A DNA stretch of 14,939 bases from Lentisphaeria bacterium. GTDB taxonomy: Bacteria; Verrucomicrobiota; Lentisphaeria; Oligosphaerales; Oligosphaeraceae. A program made the position numbers and the translations under genes. The notes beneath the pieces are model-generated. The model saw only the letters and a program-made list of their open reading frames with translations. It did not search any database and was not told where the DNA came from. Below, piece by piece: positions 1-7,787 of the stretch; the first letter of the stretch is position 1, and the number at the start of each line of letters is the position of its first letter. The stretch lies in assembly GCA_024405235.1 (NCBI GenBank), contig JAKSPA010000013.1, forward strand, positions 1-14,939, written 5' to 3'.

Positions 1-379
1 TCAAACTGACTGCCGTATCGAGGAATATATGGTTTTTAATGCCGAGAGTCGATGCCAGTGCGGTTGGAAATAGCGCTGCATGCAATCCGTCTCCTTCCGC
101 AACGTGTCGCGCACCTGTGGCGGCAAGCACTGCGACGCCGTTGCAGAATCCGTATTGCAGGACAACGGAATCGCCGTCTAGATTGGCGCGTTCCGGCAGG
201 CAGTCCGACAAGGCGGCAAGTGGCACAGTCTCCGGCGCGTCGTCGAAAAGGCCCTGGATTGCGTATCGTGTTCCGAAATGCAGATAGAAACTAGGGGTCT
301 TCCATGCGGGGATGCGTTCTTTTAGTGCATCCGCCGCCTTTTCTACGGAATTCTTGAAAGATGATGAATCCAGAGTCAT
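1..379 (-). CDS. Purine nucleoside phosphorylase-like protein, N-terminal part (runs off left edge)
   Basis: I translated this by hand from the ATG at 379; the frame stays open for 126 codons to the window edge, so the C-terminal half is missing. It would catalyse phosphorolysis of purine nucleosides in the cytoplasm. The second half of the visible part follows the PNP/MTAP fold order: a strand-rich stretch ending in ARHVAEG, corresponding to the family's G-R-x-H-x-Y-E-G motif, then a segment ending TLGIKNHIFLDTAVSL that matches the family's F-P-x-R-V-x-K-A-L-G-V-x-x-L-I-x-T-N-A-A-G-G-L. The tyrosine of the first motif is Ala and the NAAGG element is degenerate (DTAVSL), so this is a divergent member. 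Only one base separates its ATG from the stop of the upstream transporter gene, implying one transcript. The fold is fairly clear; substrate specificity cannot be told from half a protein. Confidence 0.6.
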   Translation of the reverse strand, partial: MTLDSSSFKNSVEKAADALKERIPAWKTPSFYLHFGTRYAIQGLFDDAPETVPLAALSDCLPERANLDGDSVVLQYGFCNGVAVLAATGARHVAEGDGLHAALFPTALASTLGIKNHIFLDTAVSL

Positions 380-380
380 G

Positions 381-1284
381 TCACGCCTTGCGTTTTCCGA
401 ACGGGATGTTCGTGACCAGTAGTGAAAGAACAATGATGATTGTTCCCGAAACTGTCCATGCATTCATTTTCTCGCCTGCAAAACAGACTGCAAGGAAGCA
501 TGCCAGAACTGGTTTGAGCAGGAATGTCATGCTTGCCATATAGGCGGAAATGTATTTCATCGAGCCATAATACAGACAGTATCCAAGAGCGGTTCCAATG
601 ACGACGAGAATTGTCAGAGGCCACCAGCCGACCATGCAGCTGTGCAGGACGCCCGGCTTTGAGAAACTCAGCGCAAGTGGAAGAACCAGAATGCTTCCGA
701 ATAGGGACGAGAATCCCATAAGCAGGCCTGGGCCGTAATTCGCCACGACCTTCTTGGTGATGCACACGCTGCAGGCAAATGTCAAAGGCGTTTGGTGTGC
801 CGCTTTCAAACAGGAAGCATGCGATTCCAATAAGGCCGATTGCAACTGCAAGCCATTTTCTGAATGTCCAATTTTCGCCGTTTATGAACCGAGCGAAGAA
901 AATGGTGAATAGGGCGTTGGAACTGAAAACGACAGCAGCGCTTGATGCATTCGAAAATATTGAAACGGCGAATTGATAGAAACTGATGGATATGGTGACG
1001 CATACCGCGCCGTTCAGCAGAAAGATTCCGAGATCCTTTTTCGTAAGGCTCCTGCCTTTTATACAGAAGGATGGATAGAAAATCGCGATAAGGATGAGTC
1101 CTGTCCAGAAGAATCTCTGGAAACAAAGCGTAAAACCATCCAGCGGCGTTTCGCCGGCGGCGGCCAACGTCCGCGCCAGCCATTTGCAGTTCAGTTCTAT
1201 GGTGCTGAATACAGCTATGCCCAATATGCTGAGAAGCATTCCAATGAATGTTCCGTTGGAATTGTTTTTCTTGTCGAGAGACAT
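381..1284 (-). pseudogene. DMT/EamA-family transporter, frameshifted
   Basis: This is a ten-helix inner-membrane drug/metabolite exporter of the EamA type, substrate unknown. The first half, from the ATG at 1284, has about five hydrophobic segments and the typical helix-4 pattern (NASSAAVVFSSNALFTIFFARF), ending near GTPNAFD. The second half continues in another frame from about 785 down to the stop at 381 (LTFACSVCITKK through the final NIPFGKRKA). Each half matches its own EamA repeat, so one gene has been split. The loop and helix start that normally precede a segment like LTFACSV seem about ten residues short, so the lesion looks like a small out-of-frame deletion. The word AAATGTCAA (777-785) is readable in both frames. 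No strong ribosome site is seen at the start. The gene probably led an operon with the downstream PNP-like gene. It is broken unless the frameshift is a sequencing error. Confidence 0.8.
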
Positions 1285-1354
1285 AATATGAAAAATGGAA
1301 GAGTGATTATTTTATTAAAGAATCCCAACTAGGGGCAAATGGTAATTACGCTAA

Positions 1355-1360
1355 TATAAT
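1355..1360 (+). promoter_or_regulatory. -10 box (TATAAT) for the exported-protein gene
   Basis: A perfect TATAAT ends seven bases before the ATG at 1368. The expected transcription start falls at or next to the start codon, so the mRNA would be leaderless or nearly so. No convincing -35 hexamer lies 16-18 bases upstream, so the assignment rests on the -10 alone. Confidence 0.4.
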
Positions 1361-1367
1361 CCTTGCA

Positions 1368-2012
1368 ATGCACATTCTAAATTCCAAAATACTTGCATTA
1401 CTGACGATGTTCGTCTGCAGCTTTTGTTCGTTCGCATTGGTCTGCAGCACCGAATTGACTTTCAATGACGAAGGCGGCGTCAGAGTCGTTTTGGAAATCA
1501 CCATTCCAGACAAGACGGCTGGCATTCTGCGCGGTTTGTTTTTGATTGGTTCGGAGGGAATGCACCAGGGGCCGCTTGACGAAGAGGCGGTTCGTAGAGC
1601 GTTTCTGGAGGACGATGCGCTCTGGAGCCTGGAGGAATACAACGTCTTTACGATGCGCGATGCACGACGCGTTCGGATTCAGGCTGTTTCGGAGGACGCT
1701 GTAAAGGCGCTAGATGGTTCGGGTTTGTTCAAGGACATTCTGTTTACGGTGAATGCGGAAAACGGCGAACGTTGCTTGAAGGTTGCCATGCCGGTTCCGA
1801 AGCCATGGGATGCAACGAGAGCTGCAAGCGCGCGCCGTCTGATGGAGATGCTGGACGGCATGGAGGTGATATTCGTTGTTCAGGCGCCTGATACGATGAT
1901 TGAGACTACAGGGACGAGAGACAGTCTGGAGCGCTGCCGATGGCATTTCGGTCCGGAGGTGTTTCTGCAGAACTCCATGCCGGAAATACGCGCGGTATGG
2001 TGGTCAAACTAA
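1368..2012 (+). CDS. Exported protein of unknown function (LppM-like character)
   Basis: This 214-residue protein is not recognised with confidence. Residues 5-30 form a hydrophobic signal segment (ILALLTMFVCSFCSFALVC); cysteines are present but no canonical lipobox, so a secreted or membrane-anchored form is more likely than a certain lipoprotein. The mature part starts with a strand reading STELTFNDEGGVRVVLEITIP, resembling the opening of LppM-type exported proteins (an extracytoplasmic beta domain). It continues as alternating helix/strand with a Trp-rich end. It is transcribed alone, divergent from the transporter and convergent with the YhhQ-type gene, with a terminator hairpin just beyond its stop. 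There is no Shine-Dalgarno before the ATG, consistent with a leaderless message. It is real by codon pattern and by its flanking signals; its function is unknown. Confidence 0.65.
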   Translation: MHILNSKILALLTMFVCSFCSFALVCSTELTFNDEGGVRVVLEITIPDKTAGILRGLFLIGSEGMHQGPLDEEAVRRAFLEDDALWSLEEYNVFTMRDARRVRIQAVSEDAVKALDGSGLFKDILFTVNAENGERCLKVAMPVPKPWDATRAASARRLMEMLDGMEVIFVVQAPDTMIETTGTRDSLERCRWHFGPEVFLQNSMPEIRAVWWSN

Positions 2013-2029
2013 GACGTTGCGGGTTGGTT

Positions 2030-2054
2030 GCTCCGCTGGTCAGCGGGCGTTTTT
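2030..2054 (+). terminator. Rho-independent terminator after the exported-protein gene
   Basis: An inverted repeat GC-T-CCGCTG / CAGCGG-GC with one bulged T is followed by GTTTTTG. It starts 17 bases past the TAA of the exported-protein gene. It overlaps the last codons and stop of the convergent YhhQ-type gene, and only the plus strand has a T-run. Confidence 0.6.
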
Positions 2055-2702
2055 GTTCAGACAGTGCAGTATTGCATAGGCAAGCGGCGTGCTCATAAAG
2101 GCCTCCATGCCCATTTTGATGCAGAACTGAACCCATATCATCGACCATAGGTCCTTTGCCGGTGACGTTCCTCCAAAGGCGAGTACAACGAAAAGGACGG
2201 TGTCGAAGGCGAAGCCGACGACCGAACTTCCGATTGTGCGCATCCACAAAAGGCGCCTGCCTGTGATATTGCGGATGAGAATGAGGCTCCATGAGTTTGA
2301 CAGTTCTCCAGTCAGAAAACCGACGAGAGAGGCAAACGTGATGCGAGGGACCATGCAGAAGAGCATGTTGAAGCTTCTAGATGCTTCCAGATGATATTCG
2401 GGGGAGGGCAGATGAACCGCTATCGCAGTGTAGAGTACAGTCAGAAGATTGCAGAAAAAACCGAGATATATGATTTTTCTTGCAGTCCTGAAGCCCCAGT
2501 GTTCGGTCAGAACGTCGCCGAGCATGTAAACAAGCGGAAAGGTCAATGTCCCCGCGTCTGAAATTGTTATTCCCTTTACTGCAACCAACTTTGTCGCAAG
2601 TATGTTGGATATTACATAAAGTGCTATCATCATGCCACTTATTATGACAAGCGGCATGTAGTCCTCTGACGCACGGTTTTGAGATGGGTTTTCCGGAACC
2701 AT
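2040..2702 (-). CDS. yhhQ: Queuosine precursor transporter, YhhQ/VUT family
   Basis: This integral membrane protein is predicted to import the queuosine precursors preQ0/preQ1 for tRNA modification. Family features include the N-terminal helix with SNILATKLV, the segment TFPLVYMLGDVLTEHWGFRTARKIIYLGF (the conserved TFP...GDVLTE-x-x-G pattern), ASLVGFLTGELSNSW and IGSSVVGFAFDTVLFV, with about six hydrophobic helices. I chose the ATG at 2702, giving 220 residues, close to E. coli YhhQ (221). The frame is open further upstream to a GTG at 2909, but those extra residues look unlike the family and overlap the end of tcdA. A small hairpin with a T-run lies in that gap, suggesting the gene has its own promoter. 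The stop is shared with the plus-strand terminator. It neighbours tcdA, another tRNA-modification gene. The family is certain; the start is not. Confidence 0.85.
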   Translation of the reverse strand: MVPENPSQNRASEDYMPLVIISGMMIALYVISNILATKLVAVKGITISDAGTLTFPLVYMLGDVLTEHWGFRTARKIIYLGFFCNLLTVLYTAIAVHLPSPEYHLEASRSFNMLFCMVPRITFASLVGFLTGELSNSWSLILIRNITGRRLLWMRTIGSSVVGFAFDTVLFVVLAFGGTSPAKDLWSMIWVQFCIKMGMEAFMSTPLAYAILHCLNKNAR

Positions 2703-2753
2703 TTTTTTTCTATTTGTCAGTTTTTTTGCGTAATACTGATAAGATAATTCATC

Positions 2754-2770
2754 AAAAACGGAGCGCCGTT
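2754..2770 (-). terminator. Possible weak terminator between tcdA and the YhhQ-type gene
   Basis: On the minus strand AACGG-CGCT-CCGTT is followed by a run of Ts. The stem is only five base pairs. It sits about 120 bases past the tcdA stop and 50 bases before the preferred start of the transporter gene. Confidence 0.35.
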
Positions 2771-2892
2771 CATCAACACGCATAATCGTAAGGCGGCTTG
2801 TTTTTGCTGCAGGAAAGTCGTTTGAGAATCGGCCTAATGCCCTTTCTCTTGACCGTTCCATGTGGAATGCGATGGGCGGCGCAGAGCGGTTC

Positions 2893-3645
2893 TCAGTGCT
2901 CTGGCGCACATTGAGTTTCGCCTCGGCGCGGACGTTCAGAGAAGCGTAGCAATGGTTGCATCAGCGCATCGGCGCAGAGAAATCCAGCCGTTGCAGTGAC
3001 GGTGACTATGGCTCCCATGGGACGGCGTTCGCCTGGCGTTTCTGGCTCGGAGTCGCACAGCAACGGCAATTCGGAAGACGAAACGCAGGTTATGCCGTCT
3101 TCTATGCCTATGCGTCGCAGGTTTTTTCTGATAATTCTTGCCAGCGGATTGCCGGCGGTTTTTGCAAGAGTCGTAACTTCAAGCCTGTTGGGCTGCGTCA
3201 TGTTTGCAGCGCCGAGACTGCTGACCACGAACATATTGTGTCGAACGCATTCGGCGAGAAGCGCGAGTTTTGCATCGCGTTCGTCGATTGCGTCAAGAAC
3301 GCCGTTCCATGAACGTGAAGCCAGAAGTTCGGGAATATTTTGCGGAGTGATGCGTATCTTCTTGCAGTCCACGTCTATTTGCGGATTGATCTCTTTCAGT
3401 CGGTCGGCGAGAACATGCACTTTTGGTTTGCCGAAGGTGCTTTCAAGAGCTACAATCTGACGATTCGCATTGCTTGGATTGACGCAGTCGAAATCGACAA
3501 GCGTCAAGTGCCCGACACCGCAGCGCGCCAGAGCCTCTGCGGCCCAGCCGCCCACTCCACCTATTCCGCAAATCAGAAACGCCGATTTCTTCAGACGTTC
3601 GATGGCTTCCTTGCCTGCAAGAATTTCAAGACGTGAAGTGTCCAT
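2893..3645 (-). CDS. tcdA: tRNA threonylcarbamoyladenosine dehydratase (TcdA/CsdL)
   Basis: This E1-like enzyme (ThiF superfamily) uses ATP to cyclise the t6A base at tRNA position 37 into ct6A, in the cytoplasm. The 250 residues align along the family: the ATP-binding loop ICGIGGVGGWAAEALAR (Gly27-Gly32), the acidic strand end LVDFD, the NANRQ motif, the DAIDERDAK segment, then the TcdA-specific C-terminal pattern of LAKTAGNPLARIIRKNLRR and a late glycine-rich TVTATAGF helix. E. coli TcdA is 268 residues; this one is slightly shorter and ends in a charged tail. The ATG at 3645 is preceded by AGAGGAT, a good ribosome site. Only six bases separate it from the ABC permease stop, so it is probably cotranscribed with that gene, although the two share no obvious pathway. 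Confidence 0.92.
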   Translation of the reverse strand: MDTSRLEILAGKEAIERLKKSAFLICGIGGVGGWAAEALARCGVGHLTLVDFDCVNPSNANRQIVALESTFGKPKVHVLADRLKEINPQIDVDCKKIRITPQNIPELLASRSWNGVLDAIDERDAKLALLAECVRHNMFVVSSLGAANMTQPNRLEVTTLAKTAGNPLARIIRKNLRRIGIEDGITCVSSSELPLLCDSEPETPGERRPMGAIVTVTATAGFLCADALMQPLLRFSERPRRGETQCAPEH

Positions 3646-3651
3646 TCGCGC

Positions 3652-5366
3652 CTATCCTCTGAAGATCGCGCCGAGTTTCTTTCCGAGCAGAGAAGCGGCC
3701 ATGAGGAATGAAGCGCCCAGGAAGAGCATCGTCCATAGTCCAAGTGCCGCCGCGATTGACGAACCCTCTCCAAGGAATCCCGAAAGATCGTAAATCGCCT
3801 TTGTGATCGGATAGTATTCCGCTTTTTGTGCAAGAAGCAGCGAGTCGGAGACTTCCAGCATGGAGAAACTGAATGTGAGAATGGCCCCTGCCAGCAGATT
3901 CGCTGCGATGAGTGGCATCGTAATGCGTCTGAAGATGAGCGGCGCTTTCGCCCCGAGCGATGCTGCGGCCTCTTCAAATGAAATGGATGTCTGCTGGAGT
4001 CCCGCGACGGCAGAGCGGACGACGTACGGTATTCTGCGAATCGCGTATGAGATGACAAGAAGGCATGTCGGATTTTCAATAGGATTCAGGAAGTGGAAGA
4101 AGTGCCCGCGCTGCGTCATGGCAAGATAGCCGAAGGCGACTACAAGGCCGGGCACCGCCAGCGGCATCATCGCCATCGTGTCCAAAAGCCATCCGCCGCG
4201 ATGCTTCCCGCGCACAACAGCCCACGCGATGAAGAGTCCAAGAACCATTGCCACGACAAGCGCCAGCGCCGAGTATCTAAGACTGTTGACGATGCTCGGA
4301 ACCGTGAGATCGTGCCCCAATGCAGCCGTGATGTGCTCCAAAGTGCCGCGTGCAGGAAGGACCGTGCGATACCATCCGCGCGCCGTTGCGAGACCGAGAA
4401 CGCCAAGATGCGGCAGAATTCCAATAAGCGCCACTAGCGCGAAAAAGGCGCATGCCGCCACGTTCCGTAGTCCCGTGAGACGCACCGTCTGCACTGCGCG
4501 TCCCGCCTTGCCGCTCATTGCGTATGCGTCTCTGCCAAACCAGAATTTCGCGGCGACGTAGGCCAGGGCGACTGCGGTCATCATGACGACTACAAGTGCG
4601 TAAGGCATTGGATTGCGGCCGATTTCACTGATCCCGAGATATATTTGGACGGCGGTGACTCTTTCGTAGTTGAACATCAGCGGCGTTCCAAGTTCGGTAA
4701 ATGACCAAATGCAAACAGGCCTGGTCTTATGAGCGGAAGCGTGATTCTGCAAAAACGCCTGAAGCCTGTGCAACCATAGTCGGACGCTGCTTCATGGAGG
4801 GCAGGATCAACATTGGCTATTGCGGCAGTGAGATTTAGATACAGAATAGGGAAGAGGTGCAATGCTTCAAGCACTACGACCGCAGCGAAGCCTCCTGCAA
4901 ACCAGTCCGGTTCGCCGCCATGCTGGATGATTCCAAGATGCACGAGAAATTCGTTGAAGGCGCCGTATCTTCCGAAAATGCACTGCATTCCGAGAGCGCC
5001 GACAAACGGCGCGAGAATCATTGGCATCAGAAGCATTCCGCTCCAGAGCTTCTTTCCGAAGAATTCATATCTGTCGCTAAGCCACGCCAGAGGCATGGCT
5101 AGAAAAAGCGATAGAATGGTCGTGCATCCCGCGATAAGGAAGGAATTCAGCAGTCCGTCTCTGTATAGTGGATTTCTAAAAACTTCCCAAATGTAGAAGA
5201 AAGTGAACTTTCCTGAACCGTCTGTCAGACCGCCCTTGAGGATTTGCCAAACGGGAAAAAGGAAGAATGCGCCGAAGAAAATTAGCGCGATTGTCAGAAA
5301 AAAATAGTATGATTTTCTAATCATCTCAATGAAATCGTATGCCGAACTTTGTGGAATGTCGGGCAA
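3652..5366 (-). pseudogene. Two-domain ABC permease (iron(III)/thiamine type, FbpB-like), frameshifted
   Basis: Intact relatives are about 550-residue fused permeases with two copies of the MetI-like domain, working with a periplasmic binding protein and an ATPase. Domain 1 reads from 5366 (TTG) or the ATG at 5324 to about 4715. It includes its EAA loop, EAASDYGCTGFRRFCRITLP, and ends IRPGLFA. The frame then changes, and CIWSFTELGTPLMFNYERVT carries on into domain 2, which has its own EAA loop (EEAAASLGAKAPLIFRRITMP) and the stop at 3652. The joint is short by about five to seven residues compared with the usual PGLFAGGxxVFIWSFTE. TGCAAACA (4710-4717) fits both frames, suggesting a small deletion. 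No ATPase or binding-protein gene is in the window. Transport is presumably lost unless this is a sequencing error. The metal or vitamin carried cannot be told. Confidence 0.85.
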
Positions 5367-5397
5367 AATTCGTGAGAAAGTTTATCTTACGCGTTTA

Positions 5398-5426
5398 TCA
5401 ACATTAATGTAATTTAGTTTTAGAAT
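5398..5426 (+). promoter_or_regulatory. Promoter of the metallophosphoesterase gene
   Basis: TCAACA (5398-5403), a 17-base spacer and TAGAAT (5421-5426) give a reasonable sigma70-type promoter (4/6 and 5/6). The -10 ends six bases before the ATG at 5433, and no Shine-Dalgarno is present, so the message is probably leaderless. Confidence 0.45.
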
Positions 5427-5432
5427 CCCAAT

Positions 5433-6170
5433 ATGACAAAAATCGGTTTTTTCAGCGATGTCCACGGAAATCTGGAGGCCTTGACGGCAATCCTGAAGCG
5501 CCTGGACCAAGAGTCCTGCGACCTCTTGGTCTGTCTTGGCGATATTGTGGGCTATGGTGCAAATCCATCCGAGTGTGTGCACATACTTCAGGACCGCGAC
5601 ATCCCCTGCGTGCTCGGCAATCACGACGAGTATGCCACGTCGTTCATGACTCCGGCCATTTCAAGACTCCGCCCTGAGATTCTGAAATCAATTGAATGGA
5701 CGCAGACGCAGTTGTCTTTGGACGACATGAAGTGGCTTGCGGAACTTCCTATGCGACTGCAGTTGGGCGAGGAAATAGTTTGCCTGCATTCGTCGTTCGC
5801 GCGTGGACGATGGGCGTATTGCATGGACGAGGAAACCTTCGCGGCGAATTTTGAACGTCAGGAACCAATGCTCGCCTTCTGCGGCCATTCCCATTCGCCG
5901 CTTATCGGCATCCAGATGAGTGGGCAAACGCCGTTTGTTGATTTCATCAGGCCGTACACGATTCCGGAAGGCCGTCGCACGATGGTGAATGTAGGAAGTG
6001 TCGGCCAGCCGCGTGACCGTGATTCAAGGGCATGCGCGTGCGTTTACGAAGTCGAGAAACGTCATTTGGAACTTATCCGCGAACCTTACGACATCGAGAC
6101 GGCGCAGAACAAGATATATATGGCGCGTCTTCCCGATAAGTTCGGTCTGCGTCTTGCAATTGGAAAGTAA
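5433..6170 (+). CDS. Metallophosphoesterase (calcineurin-like, YfcE/PF12850 type)
   Basis: This 245-residue cytoplasmic phosphoesterase uses two metal ions. All metal-ligand motifs are present in order: SDVHGN (Asp9, His11), LGDIVGYG (Asp37), GNHDE (Asn63, His64), VCLHSSF and the C-terminal CGHSHSP. The V-G-Y-G after the second motif and the N-P-S-E-C that follows are typical of a subgroup annotated loosely as metallophosphatases or diadenosine tetraphosphatase-like; the natural substrate is unknown. It is complete, has no signal peptide, and is divergent from the ABC permease. The next gene begins three bases after its TAA, so the two form an operon and the unrecognised partner may share its process. 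Confidence 0.9.
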   Translation: MTKIGFFSDVHGNLEALTAILKRLDQESCDLLVCLGDIVGYGANPSECVHILQDRDIPCVLGNHDEYATSFMTPAISRLRPEILKSIEWTQTQLSLDDMKWLAELPMRLQLGEEIVCLHSSFARGRWAYCMDEETFAANFERQEPMLAFCGHSHSPLIGIQMSGQTPFVDFIRPYTIPEGRRTMVNVGSVGQPRDRDSRACACVYEVEKRHLELIREPYDIETAQNKIYMARLPDKFGLRLAIGK

Positions 6171-6173
6171 TTC

Positions 6174-7778
6174 GTGTGTGCCTATCTGCAAAATCTCTCT
6201 GAAATGACGCCTGCAGATGCTTTGGCGGAATTGCTCGAACGCCTTCGCGATTTGGAGAAATTGAATCCCGATCTTTCAGGCGTGGAGCAGTATCGTCTGG
6301 ATGCACTTGCTCAGCATTGTGAAAGCGCTTCTTTCGGTGTGGTTGCAGAACAGGTACGCAAATTAATTGACATTTATCTGGATGCTCCGACAATACGCGT
6401 TGGCAAGGCGATATTGAAGGAATATTTCGGTGCTCTGGAGCGGACCGCGAAAAATCTGCTTGAGGCAGGTGAAATCAATGCCGTGCATTCACGCGAGTCG
6501 GACGCCTCTTTCTCGAAAGCGCTGGTTTTGTACAGCACATTTGATTATGATGCGCTGGATCGTTGCAAAATACTGAATCGTGCTGAAATTCCAGAGACGC
6601 TGTCTAATGCGGCGGATGCATACAGACGGCGTCTTGAGGTCGTCGATACAGTTTTCGGCATCGGATTCCGTGTGCTATGGAATCTCGACCAGACACTTTT
6701 TCAGGATTGGTCGTTGAAATATCTTGACGAGACTTCGGGAAATCTTTCCCCTGAAGTCATTCGCGACATGATTTGGGTGCTTCGCAATTCGAAGGAAATT
6801 CAGCCTGGCGTGCTCGAGTGGCTTTTGCGCTGGTGTGGTGATGAGGCGCTTCTGGAGCACTGGCCGCTTGTGGTTCGATATGCAGACAGACTGCTGGATC
6901 GCCTTGCTCTTGAAAAATGGCGCCTGAGCAATGCGAAACCGCGCAATGGTTCCGTTGCGTATCTGCGTCTTCTTACGCAGCGCGGCAACATTGAAGAAAG
7001 CAGGCTGATGGCGTGGTTGGTCAATACTTTGCAGAATTTCGGCGGTTCGATCGAACGCTTTATTTCGCTTGATCGCGAGATTTCCGCCTCTGAGGAGGCG
7101 TGGGTGCACAGCGCGCTTGTGGCGGAATTGCGCAATCTCGAGAGCATCTATCAACCTGTCATCGTTCTGTCCGACCATCTTCTGGCGGAACCAGATGGCG
7201 CTGCAAAATTGGCAATGGCTTTTCTGGGTGTCGTCGGCCAGGGGCTTAAAGATTGGGAAGAACGCATGCGGGAGTTTTCCGAACGCGTGATACGACGTGC
7301 TTTTCTTGTTGACTTGAAAGAAGGGCGGACACCTGTGGAAACCATTCGCAGATATACATTCGGAGACGAGAAGGCCTTTGCGATTATCTGCAATGAATTG
7401 GATCTCGTCAGTCAGCAGTTCGATTCGTTGAAACAACGCGAAATTGTTGTAAGGAAGCTCTCTGTCTTCTATTCAAGCTACAGACGTGCGCCGCTTCTTG
7501 GACAGGAGGTCGCAAGACGCTACAGGCATTTCGCAAGAATACTCCACGAAGATTTCTTGTCCACGCATCTCACGCAAGAAGAATTCGCCGCTTTTGAGAA
7601 GAGTGGTTTCATACATGAATTGTATTCCATGGGTTCAAGAGCGAAACGCTTTCTCGACCACAGGCGCGCACTTGAAATGACTGTGGAGGAAATGGTGGCT
7701 TCTCAAATGGAATTCATTGCGGAAACGCGCGCAAGACGGCTCACGATGCTCAGGCGTCTGATGCCTTCTGGAAGATGA
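6174..7778 (+). CDS. Unrecognised large alpha-helical cytoplasmic protein
   Basis: I do not recognise this 534-residue protein. It has no signal peptide, no membrane segment and no obvious catalytic motif. It is predicted almost wholly helical, rich in Leu, Arg and Glu, with a pattern compatible with helical repeats. A conserved-looking C-terminal block (YSSYRRAPLLGQEVARRYRH, then a Glu/Ala/Arg-rich helix ending in an Arg-rich tail) could be a nucleic-acid or protein contact surface. The preferred start is the GTG at 6174, preceded by GGAAAG overlapping the end of the phosphoesterase gene; the first ATG, at 6204, has no ribosome site. Codon pattern and length leave no doubt it is a gene. Tight coupling with the metallophosphoesterase suggests a joint function. 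It is convergent with the AraC gene, with nine bases between the stops. Confidence 0.7.
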   Translation: MCAYLQNLSEMTPADALAELLERLRDLEKLNPDLSGVEQYRLDALAQHCESASFGVVAEQVRKLIDIYLDAPTIRVGKAILKEYFGALERTAKNLLEAGEINAVHSRESDASFSKALVLYSTFDYDALDRCKILNRAEIPETLSNAADAYRRRLEVVDTVFGIGFRVLWNLDQTLFQDWSLKYLDETSGNLSPEVIRDMIWVLRNSKEIQPGVLEWLLRWCGDEALLEHWPLVVRYADRLLDRLALEKWRLSNAKPRNGSVAYLRLLTQRGNIEESRLMAWLVNTLQNFGGSIERFISLDREISASEEAWVHSALVAELRNLESIYQPVIVLSDHLLAEPDGAAKLAMAFLGVVGQGLKDWEERMREFSERVIRRAFLVDLKEGRTPVETIRRYTFGDEKAFAIICNELDLVSQQFDSLKQREIVVRKLSVFYSSYRRAPLLGQEVARRYRHFARILHEDFLSTHLTQEEFAAFEKSGFIHELYSMGSRAKRFLDHRRALEMTVEEMVASQMEFIAETRARRLTMLRRLMPSGR

Positions 7779-7787
7779 GCCGCGGAG

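Noticed and set aside
376..770. Continuation of the first EamA frame to 376
   Set aside because: Beyond the junction it loses all hydrophobic character, while the other frame carries the real second half.
2703..2892. preQ1 riboswitch upstream of the queuosine-precursor transporter
   Set aside because: An A-rich stretch followed by CTGA resembles the preQ1-I tail, but I could not find the paired stem and C-rich loop that should precede it. A covariance-model search would settle it.
2703..2909. N-terminal extension of the YhhQ-type protein from a GTG at 2909
   Set aside because: The extra 69 residues look unlike the family and overlap tcdA; starting at 2702 gives the normal family length.
4678..4773. 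Independent start of the second permease frame at 4773
   Set aside because: Residues before CIWSFTE are out-of-frame translation of domain 1; the apparent start is an artefact of the frameshift.
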